A stretch of DNA of 38,522 nucleotides, from assembly GCF_900156675.1 (NCBI RefSeq), contig NZ_FTOH01000016.1:1-38522 (forward strand). Direction: 5' to 3'. Shown piece after piece: positions 1 to 6,921 of the stretch (position 1 is the stretch's first letter; the number at the start of each line of letters is the position of its first letter). Source of the stretch: Thalassolituus maritimus (GTDB lineage: Bacteria > Pseudomonadota > Gammaproteobacteria > Pseudomonadales > Oceanobacteraceae). A model generated the notes under the pieces. The model was not told the DNA's origin and searched no databases. It was given only the letters and a program-made list of their open reading frames with translations. The position numbers and the translations under genes are program-made.

Positions 1-2
1 TA

Positions 3-411
3 ATCTATTGTCTGAAGACGCTCCTGCATCGGCTGAGGGGAAACACTGGGCAGGAGACTTCACTTATATCCGCACAGGCTCTGGATGGCTCTATCGCGTG
101 AAAGACCATCTGTTGGATGTATCTTTCATTCGGACCAGGGGATTGAATATGCAGCTCACGAATATCGAGATTTAGTTGAGTCTGCGAATATGCGACGAAG
201 TATGAGCCGGAAGGCGACGCCATTGGATAATGCAATCGTTGAATCCTTCTTTCATACTCTCAAAACAGAGCTGGTTCATCAGCAGAAGTTTGAAAGTGAT
301 ATAGAAGCTGTTGCAAGAGTGGTGGAGTTTATCGAGTTTTATAACCGTGAGAGACTTCACTCTGGAATCGGGTATGAAAGCCCTGAAAACTATTCAAGGG
401 CGTGTGCCTGA
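3..411 (+). pseudogene. IS3-family transposase (OrfB), internally deleted and frameshifted
   Basis: Remains of a DDE (rve) transposase, cut off by the window edge. One frame reads up to about base 100 with the first catalytic Asp context (WAGDFTYI) and ends near WLYR. A different frame, open to base 411, carries the second Asp (FHSDQG), the final Glu (NAIVESFFHTLKTE) and the usual C-terminal FYNRERLHSGIGY motif. The segment normally lying between the first and second Asp is missing, so an internal deletion also shifted the frame. It cannot make an active transposase. IS3 membership is clear from the motifs; the exact IS is not identified. Confidence 0.85.
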
Positions 412-413
412 AG

Positions 414-438
414 TGTCCACGAAAGTGGTAGCAGATCA
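414..438. repeat. Probable terminal inverted repeat of the IS3 remnant
   Basis: Directly after the transposase stop lies a sequence beginning TGTCCACGAAAGTGG, which looks like the right end of an IS3-type element. The IS256-type reading frame begins immediately afterwards (about base 438), so the IS3 element seems to have landed in, and truncated, the IS256 element. The matching left end is outside the window, so this is inferred from position and style. Confidence 0.5.
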
Positions 439-1004
439 ATCTGCATAATCGAGGCGTTAAAGACATTTTGATTTCCTGTGTAGATGGGTTAAAAGGCTTT
501 CCTGAAGCGATTGAAAGTATCTATCCTAATACCGAAATTCAGCACTGCATTATTCATCAGATTCGCAATTCGATGAAATACGTTGCGAGCAAAAATCAGA
601 AGGCATTTATGGCGGATTTAAAGTGTATCTACGAGGCCACGACCAAATCGGCAGCAGAGAGCGCTCTGGATGAATTAGACGCCAAATGGGGAGGCAAGTA
701 TCCGGTCGTAATAAACTCATAGCGTAACAAGTGGGACACGCTGTCAGCGTACTTTAAATACCCTGACTATGTACGAAAGGCGATTCACACGACGAATGCC
801 GTTGAAGTGGTGCATCGTCAATTCAGGAAATTGACCAGAACAAAGGGCGGCTTTCCGAATGAGAATAGCTTGCTGAAGTTGCTTTATGCCGGTATTTTGA
901 AAGCGTCAGAGCGATGGACGCATCCAGTGCAAGATTGGAATCTGACACTGTCTCAGTTGTCGATAAATTTTGAGGGTCGGTTAGACGCTCATATTGACCT
1001 TTGA
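438..1004 (+). pseudogene. IS256-family (mutator) transposase, 5'-truncated with in-frame stop
   Basis: C-terminal half of a mutator-type transposase. From about base 438 the frame reads through a DGLKGFPEAI block and a CIIHQIRNS block, then a TAG stop at 720-722 where the family normally has the Trp of a WRNKW motif. The same frame resumes with NKWDTLSAYFKYP, HTTNAVEVVHRQFRK and a normal C-terminus ending at 1004. The N-terminal half is absent, replaced by the IS3 end. A nonsense mutation plus truncation make it inactive. Confidence 0.88.
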
Positions 1005-1009
1005 CTTAA

Positions 1010-1034
1010 CTGACACAGAGTTTTGAACACCCTC
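1010..1034. repeat. Probable right end of the IS256-type remnant
   Basis: Just after the transposase stop, the segment with GACACAGAGTTTTGAACACC resembles the outer end of IS256-family elements. The left copy is not present here. Bases 1035-1179 contain no gene that I recognise. Confidence 0.4.
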
Positions 1035-1179
1035 AAAGACAGGGATAGTAAGGCTCGTAGTTTTAACAGCACCATCATTAGTAAAACGCCAAATGCGATA
1101 AGTAACATGGATAGCATCAGTGGGGAGGCTCGTTGAAAAGTATTATTCATTACATGTGCGTTGTTTAGGATTATAGTTT

Positions 1180-1935
1180 ATGCAAAACATTTACATTCTA
1201 TATCATCATTATGATACTGACGATGACTTTTCTGCGCGTTATTCGCATTACCTCAATGCTGAGCAGAAAAAACGGGCGGCAGAGTACAGAGTTGCTAAAG
1301 CACGTATGTGCCATGTAAGTTCCCGCGCTTTACTTAATGCAGCATTTCGTCAGTTTCTCTCGTGTGATGTCAATCAACTTGAATTGGAATGGGTGAGAAA
1401 CCAAAAGCCTCATATTGTGACACCGGGTTATGATCATTGGCAATTTAATGTATCTCATGCCAATGGTCTGAGTGCAATGATTTTAACTGAGAATTTACAA
1501 GTAGGGATTGATGTAGAAAGCATTGACCGCAAGGCGCAACCGTTGGAAATTGCTAAGAGTTTTTTTCATCTCGGTGAATATGTAATGCTACAACAGTGTG
1601 AAACAACGCAAGCGCAGCAGCACTATTTCTTCAAAATATGGACATTCAAGGAAGCTTATTTGAAAGCGCTGGGTGTGGGCTTGGCGAAATCGTTGAAGAG
1701 TTTTCAAATTGATATACACCAAAATCATTTTGACTTTAAATCTGAACAAGTATCGGAATATGACTTTTTGTACTGTGATCAATGGATGTTTGCGAAGGAT
1801 GTGATGTGCACATACGTGGTGCTGTCGAATGAAGCTTTGCCGTTTCGAGTATTTGTTTATAGCTATGATATTGCAAAAAATTCATTCTGTTTGCAATCCG
1901 ACTCGACTGAAATACACAAGCTTGATTTAGCCTAG
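1180..1935 (+). CDS. Sfp-type 4'-phosphopantetheinyl transferase
   Basis: Transfers the phosphopantetheine arm of CoA to the active-site Ser of carrier proteins, turning apo-ACP/PCP into the holo form. At 251 residues it has the size of Sfp/Gsp enzymes. FNVSHA lies at about 89-94. The Mg-binding GIDVE motif (Asp111, Glu113) and the WTFKEAYLKA motif (154-163, Glu158 and Lys162) are intact. Start ATG 1180 has AGGA about 9 nt upstream. The window holds five carrier domains that would need this enzyme, so it is probably the dedicated activator of the cluster although it lies outside the main gene train. A small membrane-protein gene follows 23 nt later, probably co-transcribed. Confidence 0.93.
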   Translation: MQNIYILYHHYDTDDDFSARYSHYLNAEQKKRAAEYRVAKARMCHVSSRALLNAAFRQFLSCDVNQLELEWVRNQKPHIVTPGYDHWQFNVSHANGLSAMILTENLQVGIDVESIDRKAQPLEIAKSFFHLGEYVMLQQCETTQAQQHYFFKIWTFKEAYLKALGVGLAKSLKSFQIDIHQNHFDFKSEQVSEYDFLYCDQWMFAKDVMCTYVVLSNEALPFRVFVYSYDIAKNSFCLQSDSTEIHKLDLA

Positions 1936-1958
1936 AAATAAAGGAGACCAAAGCCTCT

Positions 1959-2270
1959 TTGCTTAAACAGATTGTTGCTTGTTTGATGATTGCCGCACTG
2001 GTTTCTGTGGCCTGTTACTTTCTGCCGTTTATAAGTAGGTTGTTTGGTGATTACGTTTTCGGGTTTTTCATCGCCGCTTTGATACTGCCTATTGGTTTGA
2101 AGTGGTACGAGACTCATATGGTTAAAGTAAGAGCATTGTCTAAAAATGGGAAAGTTAATTGTAGTCAATCTTATGGAGAGGATAATGAGGTAACAACCTG
2201 CCTGAGTAACTGCCATGATTTAAGAAATATTGATCAACAGCATCATGTGCTTAATGGGTTTAAAGACTGA
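1959..2270 (+). CDS. Small putative membrane protein, unknown function
   Basis: 103-residue protein not recognised as any named family. The N-terminal half is hydrophobic, with two likely membrane spans (about residues 4-26 and 33-49) separated by a short turn. The C-terminal half is polar, with three Cys and several His and Asn. The only possible start in frame is TTG 1959; AAGGAG at 1941-1946 lies 12 nt upstream, rather far, so expression may be low. It follows the phosphopantetheinyl transferase gene and precedes a terminator. It may be a real gene of the PPTase operon or a remnant; no function can be assigned. Confidence 0.5.
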   Translation: MLKQIVACLMIAALVSVACYFLPFISRLFGDYVFGFFIAALILPIGLKWYETHMVKVRALSKNGKVNCSQSYGEDNEVTTCLSNCHDLRNIDQQHHVLNGFKD

Positions 2271-2281
2271 CGTAGCATGCT

Positions 2282-2326
2282 AACTAATCAAACACATCTT
2301 TGAATGTATTGGTTAGTTTCTTTTTT
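2282..2326 (+). terminator. Rho-independent terminator after the PPTase operon
   Basis: A ten-base stem (AACTAATCAA at 2282-2291 with TTGGTTAGTT at 2309-2318, one G-T wobble) is followed by a run of T to 2326. It closes the 1180-2270 transcription unit. Its T run touches the dehydrogenase scrap that starts at 2329. Confidence 0.75.
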
Positions 2327-2328
2327 GG

Positions 2329-2487
2329 GGCGCAGAAATAGGTGGGGCGTTTGGCGGTGAGAAGGAAACCGGCGGTGGCCGTGAATCTTGGCCGGATACT
2401 TGGAAAGCTTATATGCGTCGGCAGACGAACACCATCAATTATGGTGCCGAGTTACCGCTCGCGCAAGGCATTAAGTTTGAGTTATAA
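2329..2487 (+). pseudogene. C-terminal scrap of aminoadipate-semialdehyde dehydrogenase (ALDH7/AmaB type)
   Basis: A 52-codon open stretch with a stop at 2485-2487 reads [17 protein letters not shown]..., then [15 protein letters not shown] and [11 protein letters not shown]. This is the characteristic C-terminus of ALDH7-type dehydrogenases (alpha-aminoadipic semialdehyde / piperideine-6-carboxylate dehydrogenase). Homology begins abruptly next to the preceding terminator, with no start codon or catalytic Cys, so it is a broken end and not a gene. The substrate of this family is the lysine-derived aldehyde expected as by-product of the hydrazine cassette at 22321-26682. It could be a lost cluster gene or the chromosomal gene end at an insertion boundary. 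Confidence 0.8.
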
Positions 2488-2498
2488 AGAATAGTTTA

Positions 2499-2562
2499 AA
2501 AAGTAAAGAGCCGCCCGTTTTGATCGATGTACAGGGTTTTAAATCAAAACAATGGGCGGCTC
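2499..2562 (-). terminator. Terminator of the papABC operon
   Basis: Long hairpin: GAGCCGCCC (2508-2516) pairs with GGGCGGCTC (2554-2562), and GTTTTGAT (2517-2524) pairs with ATCAAAAC (2543-2550), with a three-base bulge. Read on the minus strand it is followed by a T-rich tail (TTTACTTTTT), and it lies just past the papC stop. Confidence 0.8.
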
Positions 2563-2579
2563 GCTATGTGATGTGAGCA

Positions 2580-3488
2580 TCAAGATGTCGGGTGTTTTTG
2601 TTGGGCGATATGCGTAAAAATACTTTGGCACAAGCTTGATAGTGATTCTTTTTCATCAGCTAGCATACTTGTTAAATGATTAAAAATAGCTTGTGTTTTT
2701 TCAAGTGAACCGGATTCAATAATCGCAGACAGGTGTGATAAACTTTCCTTCATATGTTGGTGAGCTTCAAGCGCATAGGGATTGTCGCGTTGTATTTCCA
2801 TAAAAACATCTGGTTTTATACTCAATATTCTAGCTAATAATGCAAGCATGATATTGTGAGGTGGGGTCCAAATGGCTTTTGCGTCTTGCGGTGTATAACC
2901 GATTGAAGCAAGTGTGCTGCCAAAGGCCAGTATTGCGGCATGGGTTGCTGCTTGCACTGCGGCGGTATGTTGATCGTGTTCCGTCGCACAGCGTGTGACA
3001 ATTTTGCAATCTGCATTTTCAATCAACTGAATAAAAAACTGACTAAGTGGGCCAGGCCTGATGTTGATCAATGATACGGTTTGATGCTTAAAACCGAGAG
3101 AAGGACCGAACATGGGGTTGATGCTAATGTATTCGCAAAGCGATGCTTGTGTCAGTACGGCTTGCTCGATTCTTGTTTTGACGGAGGTTGTATCAATAAA
3201 ACATTGTTGTTTACCGAGTTTAGGCAAAATAGACGGGATCGCTTTTAGTGTTTGATCTTCGGGTGTGGCGAAGAGGATTAATGTTTTATCTTCTAATAGA
3301 TGTGCGTTGACTTCATTGGCATCGTGCTTTATGTATTCAACGCCAGCTATCTTGTTTTTTTTATCAGGTATATGCAAGTCAGCGACAACAGTACGGAGGC
3401 CGGCTTGTGTTAGTAGTCCGCTAAATAGAGTGCCGACCGCACCACACCCGCCAAAGACTATTGCGGACATTTCATTTTTTGTTTTCAT
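2580..3488 (-). CDS. papC: PapC-like 4-amino-4-deoxyprephenate dehydrogenase (TyrA family)
   Basis: Predicted to oxidatively decarboxylate 4-amino-4-deoxyprephenate to 4-aminophenylpyruvate with NAD. The 302-residue protein has an N-terminal Rossmann fold (FGGCGAVGTLFSGLL near residue 12) and the prephenate dehydrogenase pattern NPMFGPSLG near 122, followed by the all-helical C-terminal domain. The family also includes ordinary TyrA; the amino-substrate assignment rests on the operon with papA and papB. Start ATG 3488 has AGGA about 7 nt upstream and lies inside the end of papB (17-nt overlap), so the genes are translationally coupled. No dedicated aminotransferase is present, so conversion to 4-aminophenylalanine probably uses a housekeeping enzyme. 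Confidence 0.88.
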   Translation of the reverse strand: MKTKNEMSAIVFGGCGAVGTLFSGLLTQAGLRTVVADLHIPDKKNKIAGVEYIKHDANEVNAHLLEDKTLILFATPEDQTLKAIPSILPKLGKQQCFIDTTSVKTRIEQAVLTQASLCEYISINPMFGPSLGFKHQTVSLINIRPGPLSQFFIQLIENADCKIVTRCATEHDQHTAAVQAATHAAILAFGSTLASIGYTPQDAKAIWTPPHNIMLALLARILSIKPDVFMEIQRDNPYALEAHQHMKESLSHLSAIIESGSLEKTQAIFNHLTSMLADEKESLSSLCQSIFTHIAQQKHPTS

Positions 3489-3756
3489 TAATTATCCTGT
3501 CTTCTATGCGACATGCTTCACGAATGATTAAATCGTAAAGATGAGTGACAAAGTCTTCACTTAAGTCAAGCGCTGCGCCAAGTTGCGAGCATCGGCTTTT
3601 AACCTCCTGAACCCTGTCTGGCTGCATGACGGGGATATCATAATCTTTCTTGTAGAGACTAATGGATTGAATGACTTTGAATCGCTCGCTGAGCAAGGAA
3701 ATGAGTTCAGTGTCTATTTTATTTAATTGTTCACGAAATTGTTGTAAACTATCCAC
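3472..3756 (-). CDS. papB: PapB-like 4-amino-4-deoxychorismate mutase (AroQ fold)
   Basis: Small all-helical chorismate-mutase domain of 94 residues. It has the AroQ signature: LNKIDTELISLLSERF at about 11-26 (first helix, with the active-site Arg), a KKDYDIPV stretch near 36-43 and the RVQEVKSR helix after it. Here it would rearrange 4-amino-4-deoxychorismate to 4-amino-4-deoxyprephenate. The start is GTG 3756, because a strong AAGGAGGAAG site lies just upstream inside the last codons of papA. Only two bases separate it from the papA stop. It could also act on chorismate; the partner genes argue for the amino substrate. Confidence 0.88.
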   Translation of the reverse strand: MDSLQQFREQLNKIDTELISLLSERFKVIQSISLYKKDYDIPVMQPDRVQEVKSRCSQLGAALDLSEDFVTHLYDLIIREACRIEDRIINENKK

Positions 3757-3758
3757 GC

Positions 3759-5918
3759 TTATCTTCCTCCTTCATTTAGTATTGCGGTTGCTTTTTTAGG
3801 ATAAAAACTCGTTGCTGCGAGGTTGGTTTCTGACAGCGCTTTAACCAGCGCCCTGGACTTGAGTAACATTTCTTCCAGTTCTTCTTCTTGGTTGGATAAA
3901 TCGATGATTGCACCGCCTACGCCAACGGTGACGTTGTCCCCATAAACGACGATGGTACGTATGGCGATGCTAAAATCCGCGCTACCGTTCAGCCCAATAA
4001 AACCAATGGACCCTGAATATATTCCCCGTGCGCCTCCTTCCAAATCATCAATGATTTCCATCGTTCGCTTTTTTGGGGCGCCGGTCATGGAACCGCCAGG
4101 AAAACAAGCGCGTATGCAGTCAATGGTCGATGCACTACGACGCAGCTTTCCTCTGACGGTGCTGACCAGTTGATGTACGGTGGCATAACTTTCTACTGCA
4201 AAAATATTATGCACATGCACGCTACCCAGATCAGAAACTTTACCGATATCGTTACGAAGCAGATCAACAATCATCAGATTCTCCGAGCGGTCTTTCTCAT
4301 TTGTTTTTAAGTCAAGGTACAGCGCTTCATCTTCTTGTACAGAGGCACCGCGTTTACGTGTTCCTTTGATTGGTTTTGATTCGATGCTGCCATTGGCGTT
4401 AATGGCAATAAATCTTTCAGGTGAAGAACTTAATACAGAAACATCCTCATAGTTTAAGTAGGTGGCATAGGGGGCGGGGTTAGAATCTCTCAAGGCGCGA
4501 TATGTGTTTAGTGGATCGATTTCGACATCATGAAATAGCATATTGGTTAAGCATACTTCATAAGATTCGCCTTGCTTGATTTTGGCTTTAATTTTATTAA
4601 TTCTGTCTAAATATTCATCCTTATCAAGCCGCATTGTTTGTTTAATCGGGCTTGGTTTTAAAGAGCGGGTCCAATGGGGTGCCGCTTGCATATTATCGAG
4701 TTTAGACGATATGTCATTTAACCATTGTTCGGCGCGATCATAATGATCTTCATCGTCTAGGCAGACTAAGTAGGCGGTATTCTCTTCGTGATCAAACGCG
4801 ATGATGCGATCGCAAAACACAAACGCTGCATCGGGGGTCGGCGACGCATGCGGGGAGGAATAGCCGCAATCAGCTTTAATCTCGTAGCCTAAATAACCCA
4901 CATAGCCTAGGTTGAAGTCAAAAGGAAGTCCTTCGGTTTCAATGTAGCGGGTCTTTAGCTTTTGATCGAGATAGTCCAGGATAGATTCATGTTTTGTTGT
5001 GACTTCATCTTGATACTTGATGGTAAGTTCTTTGTTAGTGACGCGGTAAGAGAGGTATTCAGCGTGGGGGCCAGCGGCGTCGCCAATATAGGAAAATCTG
5101 GAAAAGCCTCTCACTAGTGCACTATCCAGCCAAAAACTATTTTTGCTTTCAGCATAGAAATTCATGAACACATCTTCGCAGTTCAATTGGTGGGGTATCC
5201 TGCGGTAAAACACTTTAAAAGATTTGCCGTGTAATCTACCGCCTTCAATATTAGAGCTATATAAATTTTTTTCTGTGTGACGATTTTCTACCCTTGAAGC
5301 TGATTGGTTATTCTTATTATATGCAGATGGGTTTTCTTCTAAATAGCGCTGAGACAGGTCTCTAAAATTTTCAAATATCTTATGGCCAAATTGGGTTTTA
5401 ATCGATTCAGGATGAAATTGCACACTCCATATGGGTAAGTGCTTGTGTCTTGCTCCCATGGACATTCCGCTGTCAGTCCAGGCAATCGTCTCCATGTCGT
5501 TACCGGCTGTTTTAGCACAGAGTGAATGATAGCGAATGGCTGTAAACGGTGAAGGAATACCACTGAAAATATCTTCGGCGGAGTGATGTATTTCACTGGC
5601 CCTGCCATGCATAACGGTATCTGCCAAGTCGACTTCGCCACCGAACAGATGAGCGATACCTTGGTGTCCTAGGCAAACACCTAAAATAGGTTTTTTTGAA
5701 TGTAAGATGGCATCCCGAGATACGCCGAAGTCTCCGGCGTTTTCTGGGCGACCAGGCCCGGGTGATATAACGATGTTGTCGAAATCCAGTTGTTCTGCTT
5801 CTTCCCAACTCACTTTATCGTTTTGAATGACAATGGGGAGCGTGCCATTTACCTCGCCTATGAGTTGAAAGAGGTTGTAAGTAAATGAGTCATAATTATC
5901 AATGATGAGTGTTTTCAT
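3759..5918 (-). CDS. papA: PapA: aminodeoxychorismate synthase, glutaminase-synthase fusion (PabA-PabB)
   Basis: Converts chorismate and glutamine to 4-amino-4-deoxychorismate. Residues 1-195 are a class I glutamine amidotransferase with nucleophile Cys82 (GVCLGHQG) and the His169/Glu171 pair (FHPES). After a linker of about 40 residues, 235-700 form the chorismate-binding synthase. The key PIKGT motif (516-520) carries Lys518, as in PabB-type aminodeoxychorismate synthases; anthranilate synthases have Ala there (PIAGT). ENLMIVDLLRND (546-557) and GGSMTGAPK (608-616) are also present. The single-chain fusion of 719 residues is typical of antibiotic clusters making 4-aminophenylalanine (chloramphenicol, pristinamycin) and of some pabAB genes. 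Start ATG 5918 has AGGAT about 7 nt upstream. First gene of the operon. Confidence 0.93.
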   Translation of the reverse strand: MKTLIIDNYDSFTYNLFQLIGEVNGTLPIVIQNDKVSWEEAEQLDFDNIVISPGPGRPENAGDFGVSRDAILHSKKPILGVCLGHQGIAHLFGGEVDLADTVMHGRASEIHHSAEDIFSGIPSPFTAIRYHSLCAKTAGNDMETIAWTDSGMSMGARHKHLPIWSVQFHPESIKTQFGHKIFENFRDLSQRYLEENPSAYNKNNQSASRVENRHTEKNLYSSNIEGGRLHGKSFKVFYRRIPHQLNCEDVFMNFYAESKNSFWLDSALVRGFSRFSYIGDAAGPHAEYLSYRVTNKELTIKYQDEVTTKHESILDYLDQKLKTRYIETEGLPFDFNLGYVGYLGYEIKADCGYSSPHASPTPDAAFVFCDRIIAFDHEENTAYLVCLDDEDHYDRAEQWLNDISSKLDNMQAAPHWTRSLKPSPIKQTMRLDKDEYLDRINKIKAKIKQGESYEVCLTNMLFHDVEIDPLNTYRALRDSNPAPYATYLNYEDVSVLSSSPERFIAINANGSIESKPIKGTRKRGASVQEDEALYLDLKTNEKDRSENLMIVDLLRNDIGKVSDLGSVHVHNIFAVESYATVHQLVSTVRGKLRRSASTIDCIRACFPGGSMTGAPKKRTMEIIDDLEGGARGIYSGSIGFIGLNGSADFSIAIRTIVVYGDNVTVGVGGAIIDLSNQEEELEEMLLKSRALVKALSETNLAATSFYPKKATAILNEGGR

Positions 5919-5962
5919 ATATTGATCCTGCGCCAGTCCTTGCTTTTATGAATCTAAGGCGA

Positions 5963-5993
5963 AGTATAGAGTCATCAGGGCGGAACGTGTCAA
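5963..5993 (-). promoter_or_regulatory. Candidate promoter of papABC, with -35 box supplied by the IS end
   Basis: On the minus strand a perfect TTGACA lies at 5993-5988 and TATACT at 5968-5963. The 19-nt spacing is longer than ideal; a shifted TCTATA gives 17. The -35 box is inside the left inverted-repeat arm (5981-6103), the -10 box outside it. This would leave a leader of about 40 nt before papA. Confidence 0.5.
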
Positions 5994-6103
5994 CCTGTTC
6001 TGCACCAACTCTTTAAAAATTAAATTGCATTTGCTCTCGGTAGCGTAGGGAAATTCACTCCGCTTTCTATAGATTCCCCGTCTTCAGACGGAAGTACTGG
6101 ATT
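5981..6103 (+). repeat. Left arm of a 123-nt inverted repeat (IS end)
   Basis: The reverse complement of 6280-6402 matches this arm over 123 nt with three mismatches that I can count. Both arms include an inner CGTCT/AGACG mini-hairpin. In the right arm the sequence is the last codons of an IS3-type transposase plus the element end, so the left arm is a second, inverted copy of the same IS end. Confidence 0.9.
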
Positions 6104-6363
6104 ATCAGCGCCATCACAGCAGTCTGGCAGGGTTTAAGCCGCGTCAGGGGTTTAGTGGAGAACACACCATGCTGCTAACAAAGCGAATTGATGTATTGAA
6201 TCAGGCAAAGCAAAAGCATCCTGAGCGCTTTGCCCATGGACCGCCTGTTATTCAGAGGCCTGCGGATGTCGTTTATATCAATCCAGCACTTTCGTCTGAA
6301 GACGGGGAATCTATAGAAAGCGGAGTGAATTTCCCTACGCTACCGAGAGCAAATGCAATTTAA
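6094..6363 (+). pseudogene. IS3-family transposase C-terminal fragment
   Basis: An open frame of about 90 codons without the catalytic core. It reads YQRHHSSLAGFKPRQ, then RIDVLNQAKQKHPERFAHG and PADVVYINP, the C-terminal pattern of IS3-type integrase-core transposases (rve_3 tail with HPERF and INP motifs). The first codons overlap the left repeat arm and the last 27 lie in the right arm. An ATG occurs at 6169, but nothing suggests an expressed protein. Confidence 0.7.
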
Positions 6364-6402
6364 TTTTTAAAGAGTTGGTGCAGAGCAGGTTGACACGTTC
6401 CG
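6280..6402 (-). repeat. Right arm of the 123-nt inverted repeat (IS end)
   Basis: Inverted partner of 5981-6103. It holds the 3' end of the transposase fragment, then the element end. An outward-facing TTGACA occurs at 6390-6395, mirror image of the -35 box on the left, but I see no convincing -10 at the right distance on this side. Confidence 0.9.
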
Positions 6403-6921
6403 GGTGATCATGGAAGCATGTTGGACTCAGTCAGGGGGGCTAGCCAAACTGACAGACCGTAGCATAAAGCGAATGGTGCAGCTTCGTGACATAACGCCAA
6501 GCATTGATTACTGAGAGAGTCTGGTTGAGATCATTAGATTAGCTACACGTCGACCCTCTACGTTTAAGGGGAGGGCCGTGCTGATAGTGGGTGGAAGGGT
6601 AGATGAAGCTATCGGGGACCCGGGGTAAGGCCAGCGGTATGTCGGGAAAGAGGATGGAGACTTGGACCTGAAGCCCTACTATTTCCTGTGTGCTCCAGCA
6701 CGGGTAACAGTGATCAAGCCAGATGAACCTGGTAAGTGAAACAGGATGAATAGTGGGATGACGGAGCGGCTTGAAATGATGACGCCAAAGACAACATAAC
6801 ATTGGTTGAGCGTGCGGCCGTACTTTGACGATGTTTGATTGAGAGCCGAGTTAAAGACAGAAATACAGTAGAATAGCCTTCTGTTTTTAGGTGTTTTATA
6901 GGTCAACTAGGAAGTTACCTT
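6403..6921. other. Leader region of the NRPS operon, no gene recognised
   Basis: About 520 nt between the IS remnant and the first plus-strand gene. All frames are broken by stops and no RNA family was recognised. It must contain or transmit the promoter of the long plus-strand operon. Weak candidates such as TTGAAA (6771-6776) with CATAAC (6795-6800) exist, but none is convincing. Confidence 0.5.

Noticed and set aside
3759-5918. Anthranilate synthase (TrpE-TrpG)
   Set aside because: The PIKGT motif has Lys518, as in aminodeoxychorismate synthases; TrpE has Ala. No trp genes follow.
6539-6906. Minus-strand open frames in the NRPS leader region
   Set aside because: Composition is rich in Pro, Arg and Cys, with no domain or ribosome site; they look like chance frames.
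6403-6921. Possible group II intron or structured RNA in the GC-richer leader
   Set aside because: No domain V-like motif, 5' GUGYG start or reverse transcriptase was seen.
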